Origin: Agapetus fuscipes
Taxonomy: Eukaryota; Arthropoda; Insecta; Trichoptera; Glossosomatidae
Length of the DNA stretch: 64,000 nucleotides
NCBI GenBank assembly: GCA_951799405.1
Contig: OX637351.1
Location: 8,898,251-8,962,250 of the forward strand
Direction: 5' to 3'
Positions 54,591 to 64,000 of the stretch are shown in pieces. Numbering within the stretch: the first letter of the stretch is position 1; each line of letters opens with the position of its first letter. The position numbers and the translations under genes were made by a program. Under the pieces are notes generated by a model. That model had not been told where the DNA came from and ran no database searches. It saw only the letters and a list, made by a program, of their open reading frames with translations.

Positions 54591-55080
54591 TCCGGTCCAT
54601 AGTTCAGTGGTAACACTTCGGACTCTGAATGGGAAGGTTATTCGATTCCCGGTGGAGCACAAAAAACATACCATTTATATTTTCAAATTTGCTCTTCGTT
54701 GGGTTGAAAAATTCATAAAACCTTTACCAATGACTGGTCACCAAAAGGTCCGTCCAGCCTTACAGCAACTGGGTCTTGCTTGAGAATTGGCGCTTTGTAG
54801 CGACGACGATCAAGCTCGTAAAAAGGTCGATAGCTCAATTGGTAGAATGCTTGTATTCCATGCCGAGAGTAAGGGTTCGATCTCAAAGGTTTACTGAGCC
54901 TTCACAAGAAATGAGTACCAGCCCCCCCGGGAGCTAGGAAGCCCCCACTTCAACTGAAGGTGGTTGGTGTGAGGCCGGCCCCCTTACCTGTAAAAATAAA
55001 TAGGTCCCGAAGCGCCACATCCGACCCCTTTGGGGATAACGCAGACAAGAAGCTACACTATATGTGTAGCTTAGTTGCGT
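54589..55080 (+). mobile_element. Dimeric tRNA-derived SINE (S-C + S-B)
   Basis: S-C (54589-54818: TGTCCGGTCCATAGTTCAGTG, B-box-like TTCGATTCCC, body to AGCTCGTAAAAAG) is joined directly to S-B (GGTCGATAGCTCAATTGGTA to GTGTAGCTTAGTTGCG). Two tRNA-like heads in one ~490-bp element. Confidence 0.8.
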
Positions 55081-55094
55081 ACGTATAGCGCTTT

Positions 55095-55445
55095 TCGTGA
55101 CTGAGTTACTGCAAAGGCGCTTTGTAAGAGTTTTTGAAAAAATAGGTTTTGAGCCCTTTGCGAAAAGCTGCCTTAGTCTTCAGCTCCCTGAGGGTCGCAG
55201 GAAGAGAATTCCAGGCCGTCGGAGCAGCAACACTAAAGGCTCGGTCACCAAACACTGTCTGCGTGGCTCTGCGCGGCAGCTGGGCAGACTTTTATTTGAG
55301 TCCCTGGATCTGAGTGTCTGTCCGCGGGTAGTGACTTCCATTTTGGATATCAGTTCAGACAGGTAGTGAGGTGCTGCTCCATTTAGTATCCTGAAGGTGA
55401 GTACACACAGCTTGTACTTTATTCTCTCGGAAATCTGAAGCTAGT
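55095..55445 (-). pseudogene. LINE RT C-terminal fragment (CR1/L2-like)
   Basis: On the minus strand, ISERIKYKLCVLTFRILNGA and PHYLSELISKMEVTTRGQTL are followed after a frameshift by FGDRAFSVAAPTAWNSLPAT and FRKGLKTYFFKNSY. This is the end of a CR1/L2-like ORF2 antisense to the ORF annotated by chance on plus. Confidence 0.8.
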
Positions 55446-55664
55446 GAAGTTCATGAAGCACGTAATGGAAACGTGTATGGAATGCACGCCCCTGCCGTTA
55501 ACGCAGATGCAGCCAAGGCAGACATCCGTGGCTGGACAGCAAAGGCGATGGACAGGCGGGAGTAAAGGATTATCCTGGTTTCAGCCAAGGCCCACCCAGG
55601 GCTGTCGAATTATAATTATGATGATGATAACTTACCAGTTACCATTATGAATAACGTCGGAAAG

Positions 55665-55770
55665 TCCGGTTAAAAGCTCAGTTGGTAGAGCGCTTGCGTT
55701 CAAAGCCAAAGAGCTAGAATTCCATACCCACCTTGTGTCAGAAATGATTTCCCATTTTGGTGTTTTTCTG
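55665..55770 (+). mobile_element. S-B SINE head
   Basis: GTCCGGTTAAAAGCTCAGTTGG, a degraded B box and GTCAGAAATGATTTCCCA; truncated after ~105 bp. Confidence 0.65.
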
Positions 55771-55888
55771 ACACTCTCTCAGTCTCAGCAGTAGCATGGG
55801 TGTATGAGATTTTAAGAAGATTATTAACATCGGGACTAAAGAACCTCTTTAATTGTTTTATGGAAGTATTTTTGTGATTTTACAAATG

Positions 55889-56170
55889 ACGCTGCAGGAC
55901 GGGCGACACGTCCTGTGGGACTGCAAAGCCTTGCAGCCTGGTCGTGAGGCGCTCTTCAACGCTGTCAGACCGGCCATCGGCCCAATCGGATACGCGGACT
56001 TTGTGGCCAACAAATCCAACTTTGAGGCTTTCTCAAAGTTTTGTGCCAGCTATGGCGAGAACTCGTCGGTCAAATTAGACCGACATTCTTTCTTCTTTTC
56101 TTCTTTCTTTCCCACCTCTATGGTGGTTGGCCACTTAGTCAGGATAGCACCTCCCGAACAGTCTCAGTAG
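55889..56170 (+). pseudogene. LINE ORF2 C-terminal fragment
   Basis: Reads DGRHVLWDCKALQPGREALF and FVANKSNFEAFSKFCASYGE. The H-V-L-x-x-C-x-A-L motif with the FSKFCASYG ending resembles the last ~80 residues of R1/RTE-like insect LINEs. Stop at 56170. Confidence 0.6.
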
Positions 56171-56479
56171 TAACATCTCGAATTTAGGGCTTAAGTCACA
56201 TGTTAAGACGCTCAGAATCACTTTGCATTTTTGTTTGTAAATTTAAAATCCTCGAGCCCTAAACCCTCACAGTTATAATCATTCAGTGATTTCTGAGCCT
56301 CCTTTGCTTTGTGTAAACACTTGGGAAAGTGTAGCTTCACGGGAGGGCCTTCTGCCACTCGCATCCCACATAACTTTTGCATGCGAGTCCTGTGACACAT
56401 CCCCGGATGGGATGGATATATACAGGGCGTGGGTCAGTGGAGGGGAGACTGACCCTGAGAGAAGGTTGTAGACACTCTC

Positions 56480-56630
56480 AGAAGGGATGAAACCCTATAG
56501 TCTAGTCTATAGGGGTTTTTGCCTTGCAAAAGGTGGAGTACAAGCGATTTTGAAATGTGCTGTAGGTATGTGTGATTCATAGGACAACAGCTCTCCAAAT
56601 AAATCATTCTTACATTATTATTATAGAAAG
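56480..56630 (+). mobile_element. S-C-like SINE tail
   Basis: GTGTGATTCATAGGACAACAG, CCAAATAAATCATTCTTAC and ATTATTATT match the S-C 3' end; the 5' part is unrelated. Confidence 0.5.
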
Positions 56631-56936
56631 ACATTATTTTTGTGAAAAACAATCTGGTAAGTTGTTTTTTTTCTGTTATATAACAAACTTACAGATAACA
56701 AAACATGAACTCAGCAGGAGATAATGCGCCTCTGCCCAATCTGTTTTATCTAAAAATCTATAATTTCATAAATAAAATATCAAATCACATTATCAAATAA
56801 ATACCTCCAATCTATAGGTAAGTATATACCTCACACCTAAAGATATATTAAGTTTGTAAAAAATAATTCCTGTGTTCCTTTGATTTTGTTTTTTTGTTCT
56901 TGTATTGAAGGTCATACAGTCGCTAAAAAAAAATAC

Positions 56937-57150
56937 CTTCAAACGCAACTAAGCTACACATATAGTGTAACTTCTCGCCTGCGTTATCCCTGTTGGGGTC
57001 GCATGTGGTAATTCGGGACCTATTAATTTTTACGGGTAAGTGGGCCGACCTCACACCAACCACTTTCAGTTGAAGTGGGAGTTTCCCAGCTCCCGGGGGG
57101 GGGCTGGTTCTCATTTCTTGTGAAGGCTGAGTACACCTTCCCAGTATTTA
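56937..57150 (-). mobile_element. S-B SINE, 3' two-thirds
   Basis: GCAACTAAGCTACACATATAG, GTTATCCCTGTTGGGGTCGC, AACTTCAGTTG-type body and TTCTTGTGAAGGCTGAGTAC; the tRNA head is absent. Confidence 0.7.
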
Positions 57151-57171
57151 TTTTGTGTTTGAAATAGACAA

Positions 57172-57445
57172 GCAACGCAACTAAGCTACACTTATAGTGT
57201 AAAGTTCTTGCCTGCGTTATCCCCGAAGGGGTCGCATGTGGCGATTCGGGACCTATTTATTTTTACAGGTAAGGGGGCCGGCCTCACACCAACCACTTTC
57301 AGTTGAAGTGGGGGTTTCCCAGCTCCCGGGGGGGGGGGTTGGTTCTCATTTCTTGTGAAGGCTGAGTAAACCTTGAAATCGAACCCTTGCACTCGGCATG
57401 GAATGCAAGCATTCTACCAATTGAGCTATCGACCTTTTTACGAGT
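57172..57445 (-). mobile_element. S-B SINE with S-C junction bases
   Basis: Nearly complete reverse S-B. After its head (GGTCGATAGCTCAATTGG) the plus strand continues CTTTTTACGAG, the same bases that join S-C to S-B in the dimers, and then stops matching. It therefore derives from a dimer. Confidence 0.7.
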
Positions 57446-57717
57446 GTGTCGGAAATAAATTGTGTAAAATATATTATGGCAGTTTTAAAAAAACATAACA
57501 GTATCAATAAATAAAGAAAAACATGTTATTTGTTTAGATACTTTATTATAAACATTAGCAAAAGTTATGTATAAAAATGATAACCCAACAACCAAACTGT
57601 TTAGAATATCATATCACCTAAAACAAAACTACACATATTTCCACCTAAATATATTATGACATAAGTAGAATGCTATATGCTCCAGCAAAGCACCGATATA
57701 ATATTATGTAGAACCAA

Positions 57718-57960
57718 GGACGACAATCTGTAGTCTAAGCTGCGCGGGTATACCAAGATTTGAGATTCATATTAAATGCATGCCCACAGCAGACACATGT
57801 TAGTTACGCATGCTGCATGTGTATTTGCAAAATAAAAACTTGAATCTTAAAGGAACATAAACCTCGCCCTGAAACCAGGGTGACATTGGCTGAGTGAGCC
57901 TTTTTTTACAGTATGAGTGCTCGGCCTTATTTCAAACTACATTATTATTAGTCAAGTAAC
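57718..57960 (-). mobile_element. L-A LINE 3' end, decayed
   Basis: TGTAGTCTAAGCTGCGCGGG to TTTTTACAGTATGAGTGC; several deletions. Confidence 0.5.
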
Positions 57961-58164
57961 TAAGCAAGAATGATAGGAATTTATGGAAAAAGAAAATGTC
58001 ATTCTCTGTGTTTTCATATATTTATGCCCATTATCAGAAGCGCTATTCTTACACTTTGGATATCAATCCAAGTCGGAGATTGCTGGCGCTTGCCAAAGAA
58101 CTCCATAGATAAAAAATCACAGTACACCTTATTTTTGGACACGATTCACTATCTGTTCGCCTTA

Positions 58165-58340
58165 GAGCCCGTTCCCACTTGTCGGGTGTCGAATCCGTAT
58201 ATTAATCGGAGGTTCCAGTGGCAGAACATTATGTATGGAGCTATTCACACTTGTCGGAAAACGATTTTGTCCGAAATTTTCTGCAACTGGAACCTCCGAT
58301 GAATATACGGATCCGACACCCGACAAATGGGAAAAGGCTC
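58165..58340. mobile_element. MITE family E, copy 2
   Basis: Same 176-bp size, ends and TTA flanks (58162-58164, 58341-58343) as 6018-6193; only scattered differences. Confidence 0.85.
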
Positions 58341-58562
58341 TTAAGGTCGAAAGGAATTCAGCAGAATAGCGCTTCTGGATTGCCATCTTCGGTTCTATAC
58401 AACTCAAATTATATAATTTATCATCCCCATACAGGAAAATGTAACCCAGATGTTACCAATACACTATTATTGACTATCGCAGCTAGAGGTCTAGAAAACA
58501 TTCAGAATGATCTTTGACACATGAATTTATGATTTTGAGTTTTAAAAACAATCATCTGCTTG

Positions 58563-58762
58563 CAAGGTAGTAAATAGCTGTGCTGGACTGTAAGTCTCAT
58601 CACCACGATAATTCGTACCTACCAAATATCGGTAATATTTGTATAAAGACCTGTTAATCCAAGATAGCCGCAAGTGACCAGCTGATCAGTATTCATAAAA
58701 ATATTACCGATATTCAGTAGGTAAGAATCACCGTGGTGATGAGACTTTCAGCCCTGGACGTT
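58563..58762. mobile_element. MITE family F, inner palindrome
   Basis: GTCTCATCACCACGATAATTC and its complement GTGGTGATGAGAC at the far end; arms of ~70 bp with ACCGATATTCAGTAGGT. The outer GGGGCTATTC arms are missing. Confidence 0.7.
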
Positions 58763-59049
58763 TCATATTGATCACTCTTTCCTATATGATTAATGATGAA
58801 GATAATATGTTAACAGGAAAAAAGAAGTAATGTAAAAAAAACACTTAAAGACTAATTAAAATCTCGATATACCGATATACCAAAACTTTACAGACACCAA
58901 TCTATAAAAACAGGCGCCATCTTTTTATTATGGCTGTTATGTAATATAATATTTATTCATTGGAAATCAGCAGATAGATTAAATGAGTTGCTAATCAGTA
59001 TGAAAATGTTCTTTGAAGTAATCCCATGCGGGAGACTCTCCGAAACAGT

Positions 59050-59291
59050 CTAATCTAATCTAAATTGCAAAATATATGTAACGTTAGAGATTCACATTAT
59101 ACGCATTTTTACAAACAGGCACGTATAAGTTCGCGCTTAAACATGCCGCATGTTCATTTGAGATTGGGTTTTTATATTGTCGGTCCACATGCGGCATGTG
59201 TTATCGCAAAATTATACATGTCTGCTTGCGGGAATGCATTTAATATAAATCTTAAATGATATATATCTTTGCAGCTTAGATTAGATTAGAT
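59050..59291. repeat. Inverted pair of L-A tails
   Basis: TAATCTAATCTAAATTGC...CATGCCGCATG (minus-type half) meets TTCATTTGAGATTGGG...CTTAGATTAGATTAG (plus-type half) near 59150, so both ends carry the (TTAGA)n tail and pair. Located ~50 bp beyond the catalase polyA signal. Confidence 0.7.
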
Positions 59292-59340
59292 GTCCTTATT
59301 GTTTGTAGCAGGGCTGTTAGCTGCGTAGTGTTGTGTTGCC

Positions 59341-59346
59341 TTTATT
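59341..59346 (-). terminator. Polyadenylation signal, catalase
   Basis: Minus-strand AATAAA about 300 nt after the stop, followed by a GT-rich stretch (59300-59330 on plus is TG-rich in complement). No long A tract is encoded in the genome here. Confidence 0.6.
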
Positions 59347-59644
59347 TTGACACAAAAAGACAAAAAGGATTGATTTAGTTTTGAATAAACCCAGATTAAA
59401 TTGCGACAGGGACACAGATACCAGTAAATCATTCCATAAATGGACAGAGGAGAAGGTATAAGTGAGAATATTCCATCAGACAGTGATAGTACTGATAGAA
59501 AACGTTGAGCATCCCAACCTTCTATGCTAGTGAATACAGGTTGGTTGTAAGAGTAGGAGATACAAAAGTACATTGTTATAATGATTAACAATTCAATTAA
59601 GCTAGCTGATTAACTTGATGCTCGTTAAGATTGCAGTGACAAAT

Positions 59645-61168
59645 TTAAAGCCTTGCGTGATAGCGTTTGTGTTGATCCAATCCAGCCTGCAAGCGACGTC
59701 CAAAATCAGCGTTAACCCTCGTGAAGTTCTTCACGACTCTATCCTGCAGGAAACCAGCTGCACCTTTCAGATGATCCACAATGTTGTCAACCAAACGAGC
59801 TCGCTCCGGTTCAGTCAGCACTGAGCTCCAGAAGATCCCAGGCTGCGCAAAGTTGTCTTCTGTGTTGCCAGAATCAATACGCTCCACGTCTCCCTTCACA
59901 CAATACTTGGGAGTCAAACTCAGGGTGCGCGGACACTCAGTCGGGCCACTGAAGGAGTTAGGGAAGTAGTTGGGAGCTCCTTGCTGGTTATCGTTAAAGC
60001 ACTGCGGTCCATCTCGCTGATAGTTCTTCAGCCCCACACGATACGGACAATTGACGGGAATCTGGAGGTAGTTAGGACCCAAACGATAACGATGTGTATC
60101 AGAGTAAGAGAACAGGCGTCCTTGCAGCATTTTATCCGGAGACGGTTCGATTCCAGGAACCAAGTGCGCCGGGCTGAACGCAATCTGCTCTACCTCGGCA
60201 AAGTAATTCTTGGGATTACGATCCAGTGTAAACCGGCCCACTGGAATGAGCGGGAACTCCTTGTGCGACCAAACTTTGGTGACGTCAAATGGATTGAAAC
60301 TGCATTTCTCAGCTTGCTCAAATGTCATAACTTGAATCGACATGTTCCATCTAGGATAGTCTTTCTTTTCAATGGCGTTGTAGAGATCACGGATGCTGTA
60401 ATCCGGATCAGTTGCAGACAGGTCCGCTGCACGAGCCGACGACAGGTTCTTAATCTTCTGATCCGTCTTGTAGTGAAACTTCACATAGTGAGCCACTCCT
60501 TTAGAATTAACAACCTTAAAAGTGTGCGAGCCATAGCCGTTCATATGCCTGTAACCGTCTGGGGTGCCTCGATCGGAAAACAAAAACATGACTTGATGTA
60601 TCGATTCAGGACGCAGCGACAGGAAGTCCCAAAACATATCTGGATCTTTCAAATGAGTCGCGGGGTTGCGCTTTTGAGTGTGGATAAAGCTTGGGAAAAG
60701 AGTCGGATCCCTAATGAAGAATATTGGGGTATTATTCCCGACTAAATCCCAGATCCCGTCTTCCGTGTAGAATTTGACGGCAAAACCTCTAGGGTCTCTT
60801 GCCGTGTCTGCAGAACCACTCTCCCCTCCTACTGTAGAAAATCTCACAGCTATGGGGGTCTTCTTTCCTACGGTATCGAATACCTTAGCGGCGCAATACT
60901 TTGAGATGTCGTGGGTGACTTCGAAGTACCCGAAAGCGCCAGCACCTTTAGCGTGGACGACGCGCTCTGGGATGCGCTCGCGGTCGAAGTGCGCCATTTC
61001 ATCCAGGAACTGGTGGTCTTGCAGCAGGGCGGGACCGCGCGGCCCCACCGTCTGAATGGCGGTCTTGAGACCGATGGGAGTTCCATTTCCGGTGGTCATC
61101 ACGGCGGGCCCGGCTTTCATAGCGCGATGGTGGCCCACCAGCTGGTCGGATGCGGGGTCTCTCTCCAT
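59645..61168 (-). CDS. Cat: Catalase
   Basis: Haem catalase (2 H2O2 to 2 H2O + O2), expected in peroxisomes. The 507-aa length is normal for insects. The start [12 protein letters not shown] at 61168 has the context GTCAACATGG and fits the family's N-terminus; an ATG 33 codons upstream is in frame but its segment is hydrophobic and unlike catalases, probably 5' UTR. Catalytic His72 lies in [12 protein letters not shown] and Asn145 in [13 protein letters not shown]. The haem-ligand Tyr355 lies in [17 protein letters not shown]. The C-terminus ARL is a plausible type-1 peroxisomal signal. No frameshift, stop or intron interrupts the frame. A CTCATTCCAG 39 nt before the ATG could be the acceptor of a 5'-UTR intron. 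The gene faces the exon at 61834 across 665 bp. Confidence 0.97.
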   Translation of the reverse strand: MERDPASDQLVGHHRAMKAGPAVMTTGNGTPIGLKTAIQTVGPRGPALLQDHQFLDEMAHFDRERIPERVVHAKGAGAFGYFEVTHDISKYCAAKVFDTVGKKTPIAVRFSTVGGESGSADTARDPRGFAVKFYTEDGIWDLVGNNTPIFFIRDPTLFPSFIHTQKRNPATHLKDPDMFWDFLSLRPESIHQVMFLFSDRGTPDGYRHMNGYGSHTFKVVNSKGVAHYVKFHYKTDQKIKNLSSARAADLSATDPDYSIRDLYNAIEKKDYPRWNMSIQVMTFEQAEKCSFNPFDVTKVWSHKEFPLIPVGRFTLDRNPKNYFAEVEQIAFSPAHLVPGIEPSPDKMLQGRLFSYSDTHRYRLGPNYLQIPVNCPYRVGLKNYQRDGPQCFNDNQQGAPNYFPNSFSGPTECPRTLSLTPKYCVKGDVERIDSGNTEDNFAQPGIFWSSVLTEPERARLVDNIVDHLKGAAGFLQDRVVKNFTRVNADFGRRLQAGLDQHKRYHARL

Positions 61169-61833
61169 GTTGACACGATTGAGCACAATAAAGCAATGAA
61201 CTGGAATGAGATAATTTATTGTTATCAGAATATACAATATTGACCTTTGAGATTGACAACTAAGCAAAATTTTCTTCTTTTTCTTCGGTGTTCATGGATT
61301 CTTTTTCTTTTTCTGTTTGGCGAATTCCCGCCGAGAACAGGGGCGCCAGTAGCAGATCGTCACAACTGTAAGTAAAAACACTCAAAGTATTTTTCGAAAT
61401 CTCTTGCCGTCTATCATCGGAACTGCGGCCTCTGTACGTTTCCCTCATGTCTGCGATAGACTTCTTCAGCGTGAAGAGGTGGTACATTAATGTAGGTACC
61501 TAACTTTAAAATAAAGTGAGGGCTATTTTTTTGTGAAAAACTTTTTTTAAATCCGATGATTAAATCATATTATAATATAATAAACGAGGATCAAAAAAAC
61601 GAATTCGTTCGCTAAGCAAACAATAAAATGAGATTCTAAACACAAACTAAGCGTCAATTTTTTTCAACTCGTTTAATGTACCGGATCTTAAAAATAGTCT
61701 ACTTTACACTGGCGCCCCTGCTCTCCGCGGGAATTCGCCATACATAAGAAGAAAAAGAAGATTTTAAAAATTATATTGATTGTTGTCATGAGGCGGGTTG
61801 TCAGTTTGTTTTCTTTGGATAAATATTTATAAA
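61169..61833. promoter_or_regulatory. Divergent promoter interval
   Basis: Lies between the catalase start (minus) and the zinc-finger-type exon start (plus), so it should contain both promoters. A TIR element occupies 61317-61740, leaving about 90 and 150 bp of unique flank. No TATA box assigned. Confidence 0.5.
61317..61740. mobile_element. TIR/MITE element in divergent promoter
   Basis: GGCGAATTCCCGCCGAGAAC continuing to GGGGCGCCAGT at the left; ACTGGCGCCCCTGCTCTCC to GAATTCGCC at the right; ~33-bp arms with two mismatches. TTCTTCTTTTTC tracts outside both ends extend the pairing. A K-like stretch (ACGTTTCCCTCATGTCTGCG) lies inside. Confidence 0.7.
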
Positions 61834-62011
61834 ATGGAACAAGTCGTCTGCAAGCTGGAGTCTCCTGGCATCGCAGAAAGCGAAGCAGAAACGCGATATT
61901 CTCTGAGGAATAAGCCAGGCGGGAGAAATGTAGGATCCCCTGATGTCTTCAAAGCCGTATACATGAAGCAGCCTGGAGAGTCGCTTCTGAGACAAGAGCC
62001 TGTCCTGAAAG
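61834..62011 (+). CDS. First coding exon of probable zinc-finger gene
   Basis: ATG at 61834 in context TAAAATGG opens MEQVVCKLESPGIAESEAET, SLRNKPGGRNVGSPDVFKAV and QPGESLLRQEPVLK. It then reaches the donor AAAG|GTATAT at 62012, phase 1 (59 codons plus one base). Length, acidic composition and donor phase resemble the first exon of the finger gene at 36983, hence the guess. No partner exon is recognised in the remaining 2 kb, so the gene continues beyond the window. Read without splicing the frame would end at 62061. Confidence 0.55.
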
Positions 62012-63284
62012 GTATATCTTTAAAAAAACGTTACACATGGTTACGATTTACTTGGGCTTAATTTAATAAAGCTTCTCTCATATTTATTTGAGAATTTACT
62101 CACATTTGGTTAACGGTTTCAACTCACGTACCTACTTCTCGCTTAGCGGCTCAGGTACTTATCCCTACAAAGCACTGCAATCCGTATTTATAGGTGACTA
62201 AAGGGTGTTCTAGCATACACTATATCATGCCAAAATAGGGTAATTTCACATATTTTTTATTTCATATTGGCCCATCTTGAGGGGGATCTAACTCTTCCTC
62301 TCTTCTTCTCCAAGCCACCGACCCAAACCAGTCGTTCCAGGCTATCGGCATTGCCACGGACAGCCAGTGTTGCCACCTTAGTTTTAGTAATGGGGGCAAT
62401 TGAAGAAGCTAAAAAGGGCTAGATCGGGCTAAAAGGAGCACAAAAAGAGTTGGTGTAAAAAAAGGCTAAAAAAACACCTGGACTAATGATTTCAATTATG
62501 TATTTACTTTTTAGTTTGAATCACAATATTTTTTTTCAAAATTAGGCTCAAAAATTAAAAATATTAGTTATTTTACAAACTAAAATTAACAAATTTTCCG
62601 CTTAGAATCATTTAATTGCCATAGATATGTGGCCATAATCGAACAAATGGTATCTACCAAAAAAAAAAAACAATATATATGACAAAAATCGCGAAAGTTC
62701 GATGATATCGCGATGTTAGCATGGTGCAAATTGCAGATTTTCGTGCAATATTTTTAAGTAAATGAAAAGGGCTAGATAGCCCTTTTCGGGCTGAATCATT
62801 AACCTTTATCACCCTGAGTATCTAAAAATTACACATGGTCCGAAGTGGGGTACCGGAGGACCCCAGCTACTTTTCATACAAAATAATCATAAGGCAGAGA
62901 GCCCGCCAGACGTGCGTTTCGCTCCGCATACGCCGTCGGAATGACGCAAATAGGACAAACTCAACCAGTGTTTCCTAAACGGTGGAAGAGAATTTAAAAT
63001 AAACATTTTTATAATAATTTTTATTTCATTTTCAATTGTATAATAGTGAAATATGCAACATAGGAAATTAAATAAATTGCACAGAATCTGCACTCGACTT
63101 TCTTGCAAAAATTAACCCACTGTATGACGTATGTAAAGCTATAATCATCTACCAGCTTATGCAGTTTCAATGAAAATATAATATATCGATAATAAATCAA
63201 TTTTATTCCACGGCGGTGTGTACCTGCATACCCGTGCGAGTATGGAAATAGCCATATAAATTCTTAAGTGAATAAAAAATATTT
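62012..63284 (+). other. Presumed intron/unassigned stretch
   Basis: Contains an M-like scrap (ATAGGGTAATTTCACATATT, 62234) and a stretch with repeated GGGCTAGAT words (62415-62430, 62769-62800). No finger motifs or other coding signal seen. Confidence 0.4.
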
Positions 63285-63375
63285 AGATGATTTATTTGGT
63301 GAGCGCCGTTTTGTGTGAATCACACCTCAAGAGTCCTCTGCGAGGTTGGTCTTCTCTGGAAAAAGCGCCAATTAC
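63285..63375 (-). mobile_element. S-C SINE, 3' part
   Basis: Minus strand: TAATTGGCGC, CTCTTGAGGTGTGATTCACA and CACCAAATAAATCATC. A short L-A-like scrap (GACTCATAGGTTGGTATG) follows at 63390. Confidence 0.65.
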
Positions 63376-63479
63376 ACAAGAAAGATCCTCGACTCATAGG
63401 TTGGTATGAAGCTGATTTCTGTACTGTACTGTACTGTATCCTGCCACCGTTTCATTAGGGGTGGCCGGTACCTCCGCAG

Positions 63480-64000
63480 ATGCGCCTCCACTTTTTGCTG
63501 TCATCACCTTTTTCATACATACTCTTCTCTTATTCTCACTCTGCAGGATCCATTCTTTCGCAATCTCACCTATTTGGTCTAATCATTCTTTCCTCAGCCT
63601 TCCCCTTCCACGCTTTCCTCTGACATTTCCTTTGTACACTTTCTGCATTAGTTGTTCATCATCCATTCTTTCAAGATGTCTGAACCATCTCATCGTACTT
63701 TTTTGTACTTTCATTCTCATATTCTCTTTTATACCACACTCGTTCATCACTCAAGCATTACGTACTCTATCACTCAGTGTCTTTCCAGCCATTGCTCTCA
63801 GGTAAGCCATTTCAACCGTACTTACATACTTTACTCAGCTCACATTCATTAAGCCTCACTTCCACCAACCAATATGCCATTGTGGACCGCCGATCTCATA
63901 TTCTTCGTAAGTTTCCTATTCCTTGTAATGCTTCCAATCATTTCCATTACACTTCTTCCTCTACTAGCGCGCTTTTCCAATTATTTCGTCAATTTCGCAT
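63480..64000 (-). pseudogene. LINE RT C-terminal region, running off the window
   Basis: The minus strand resembles the L-A parent at 34160-34510. The complement of CTGAACCATCTCATCG and of CCTTCCACGCTTTCC gives the MRWFRHLER and GKRGRGRP-like end motifs, preceded by KMRMKVQKSTM-like sequence. Stop codons interrupt it. The 5' part lies outside. Confidence 0.55.

Noticed and set aside
60774..61055. Plus-strand frames overlapping catalase, up to 254 codons (59981-60745)
   Set aside because: Antisense shadows of the catalase codons; catalase on the minus strand has all catalytic motifs.
61169..61267. In-frame ATG 33 codons upstream of the catalase start
   Set aside because: The added segment is hydrophobic and unlike catalase N-termini, and would misdirect a peroxisomal protein; the ATG at 61168 has better context.

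Overview
The window looks like nuclear DNA of an insect, probably a moth or butterfly. The reasons are an insect-type catalase, spliced genes with GT/AG junctions and AATAAA signals, C2H2 zinc-finger gene architecture, and a mariner whose ends I associate with Lepidoptera. The species assignment is inference. No bacterial operons, CRISPR arrays or functional tRNA genes were seen.

Cellular genes are few. (1) 23.6-25.9 kb, minus strand: a two-exon gene for a small one-pass membrane RING-H2 protein (124 aa). (2) 27.85-28.7 kb and 29.85-30.84 kb, plus strand: two tandem exons encoding related Cys-rich proteins of an uncharacterised, transposon-associated family. (3) 36.98-40.34 kb, plus strand: a two-exon gene for a 12-finger C2H2 protein (531 aa). 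A hAT element fills most of its intron and its 3' splice site is duplicated. (4) 59.6-61.2 kb, minus strand: a complete intronless catalase (507 aa). (5) 61.83-62.01 kb, plus strand: a first coding exon divergent from catalase whose remaining exons lie outside the window. The genes show no sign of a shared pathway.

Most of the rest is mobile DNA, much of it nested. A nearly complete CR1/Jockey-like LINE (LINE-1, 12.35-17.28 kb, minus) has ORF1 and an ORF2 with one in-frame stop. A second LINE (LINE-2) is scattered in pieces over 46.3-54.6 kb. A mariner with TA duplications lies at 18.5-20.5 kb. hAT elements with 8-bp target duplications lie at 24.4-25.4, 32.2-34.9, 37.5-38.9 and 43.4-44.3 kb. 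A pogo-like element lies at 35.6-36.5 kb, and a duplicated TIR transposon fills 41.5-46.3 kb.

Recurring short families are named here and used below. L-A is a ~250-bp unit, about 20 copies, that is the 3' end of a LINE. S-B and S-C are tRNA-derived SINEs that also occur fused as an S-C/S-B dimer. S-L is a third tRNA-like fragment. MITE families are D (CAGTGGCGAAGG ends), E (GAGCCCGTTCCC), F (GGGGCTATTC), G (GGGGCCGTC), M (TAGGGTATTT), K (foldback), I (long inverted repeat) and J (interspersed, no clear ends). Coordinates of repeat edges are by eye and may be off by several bases.
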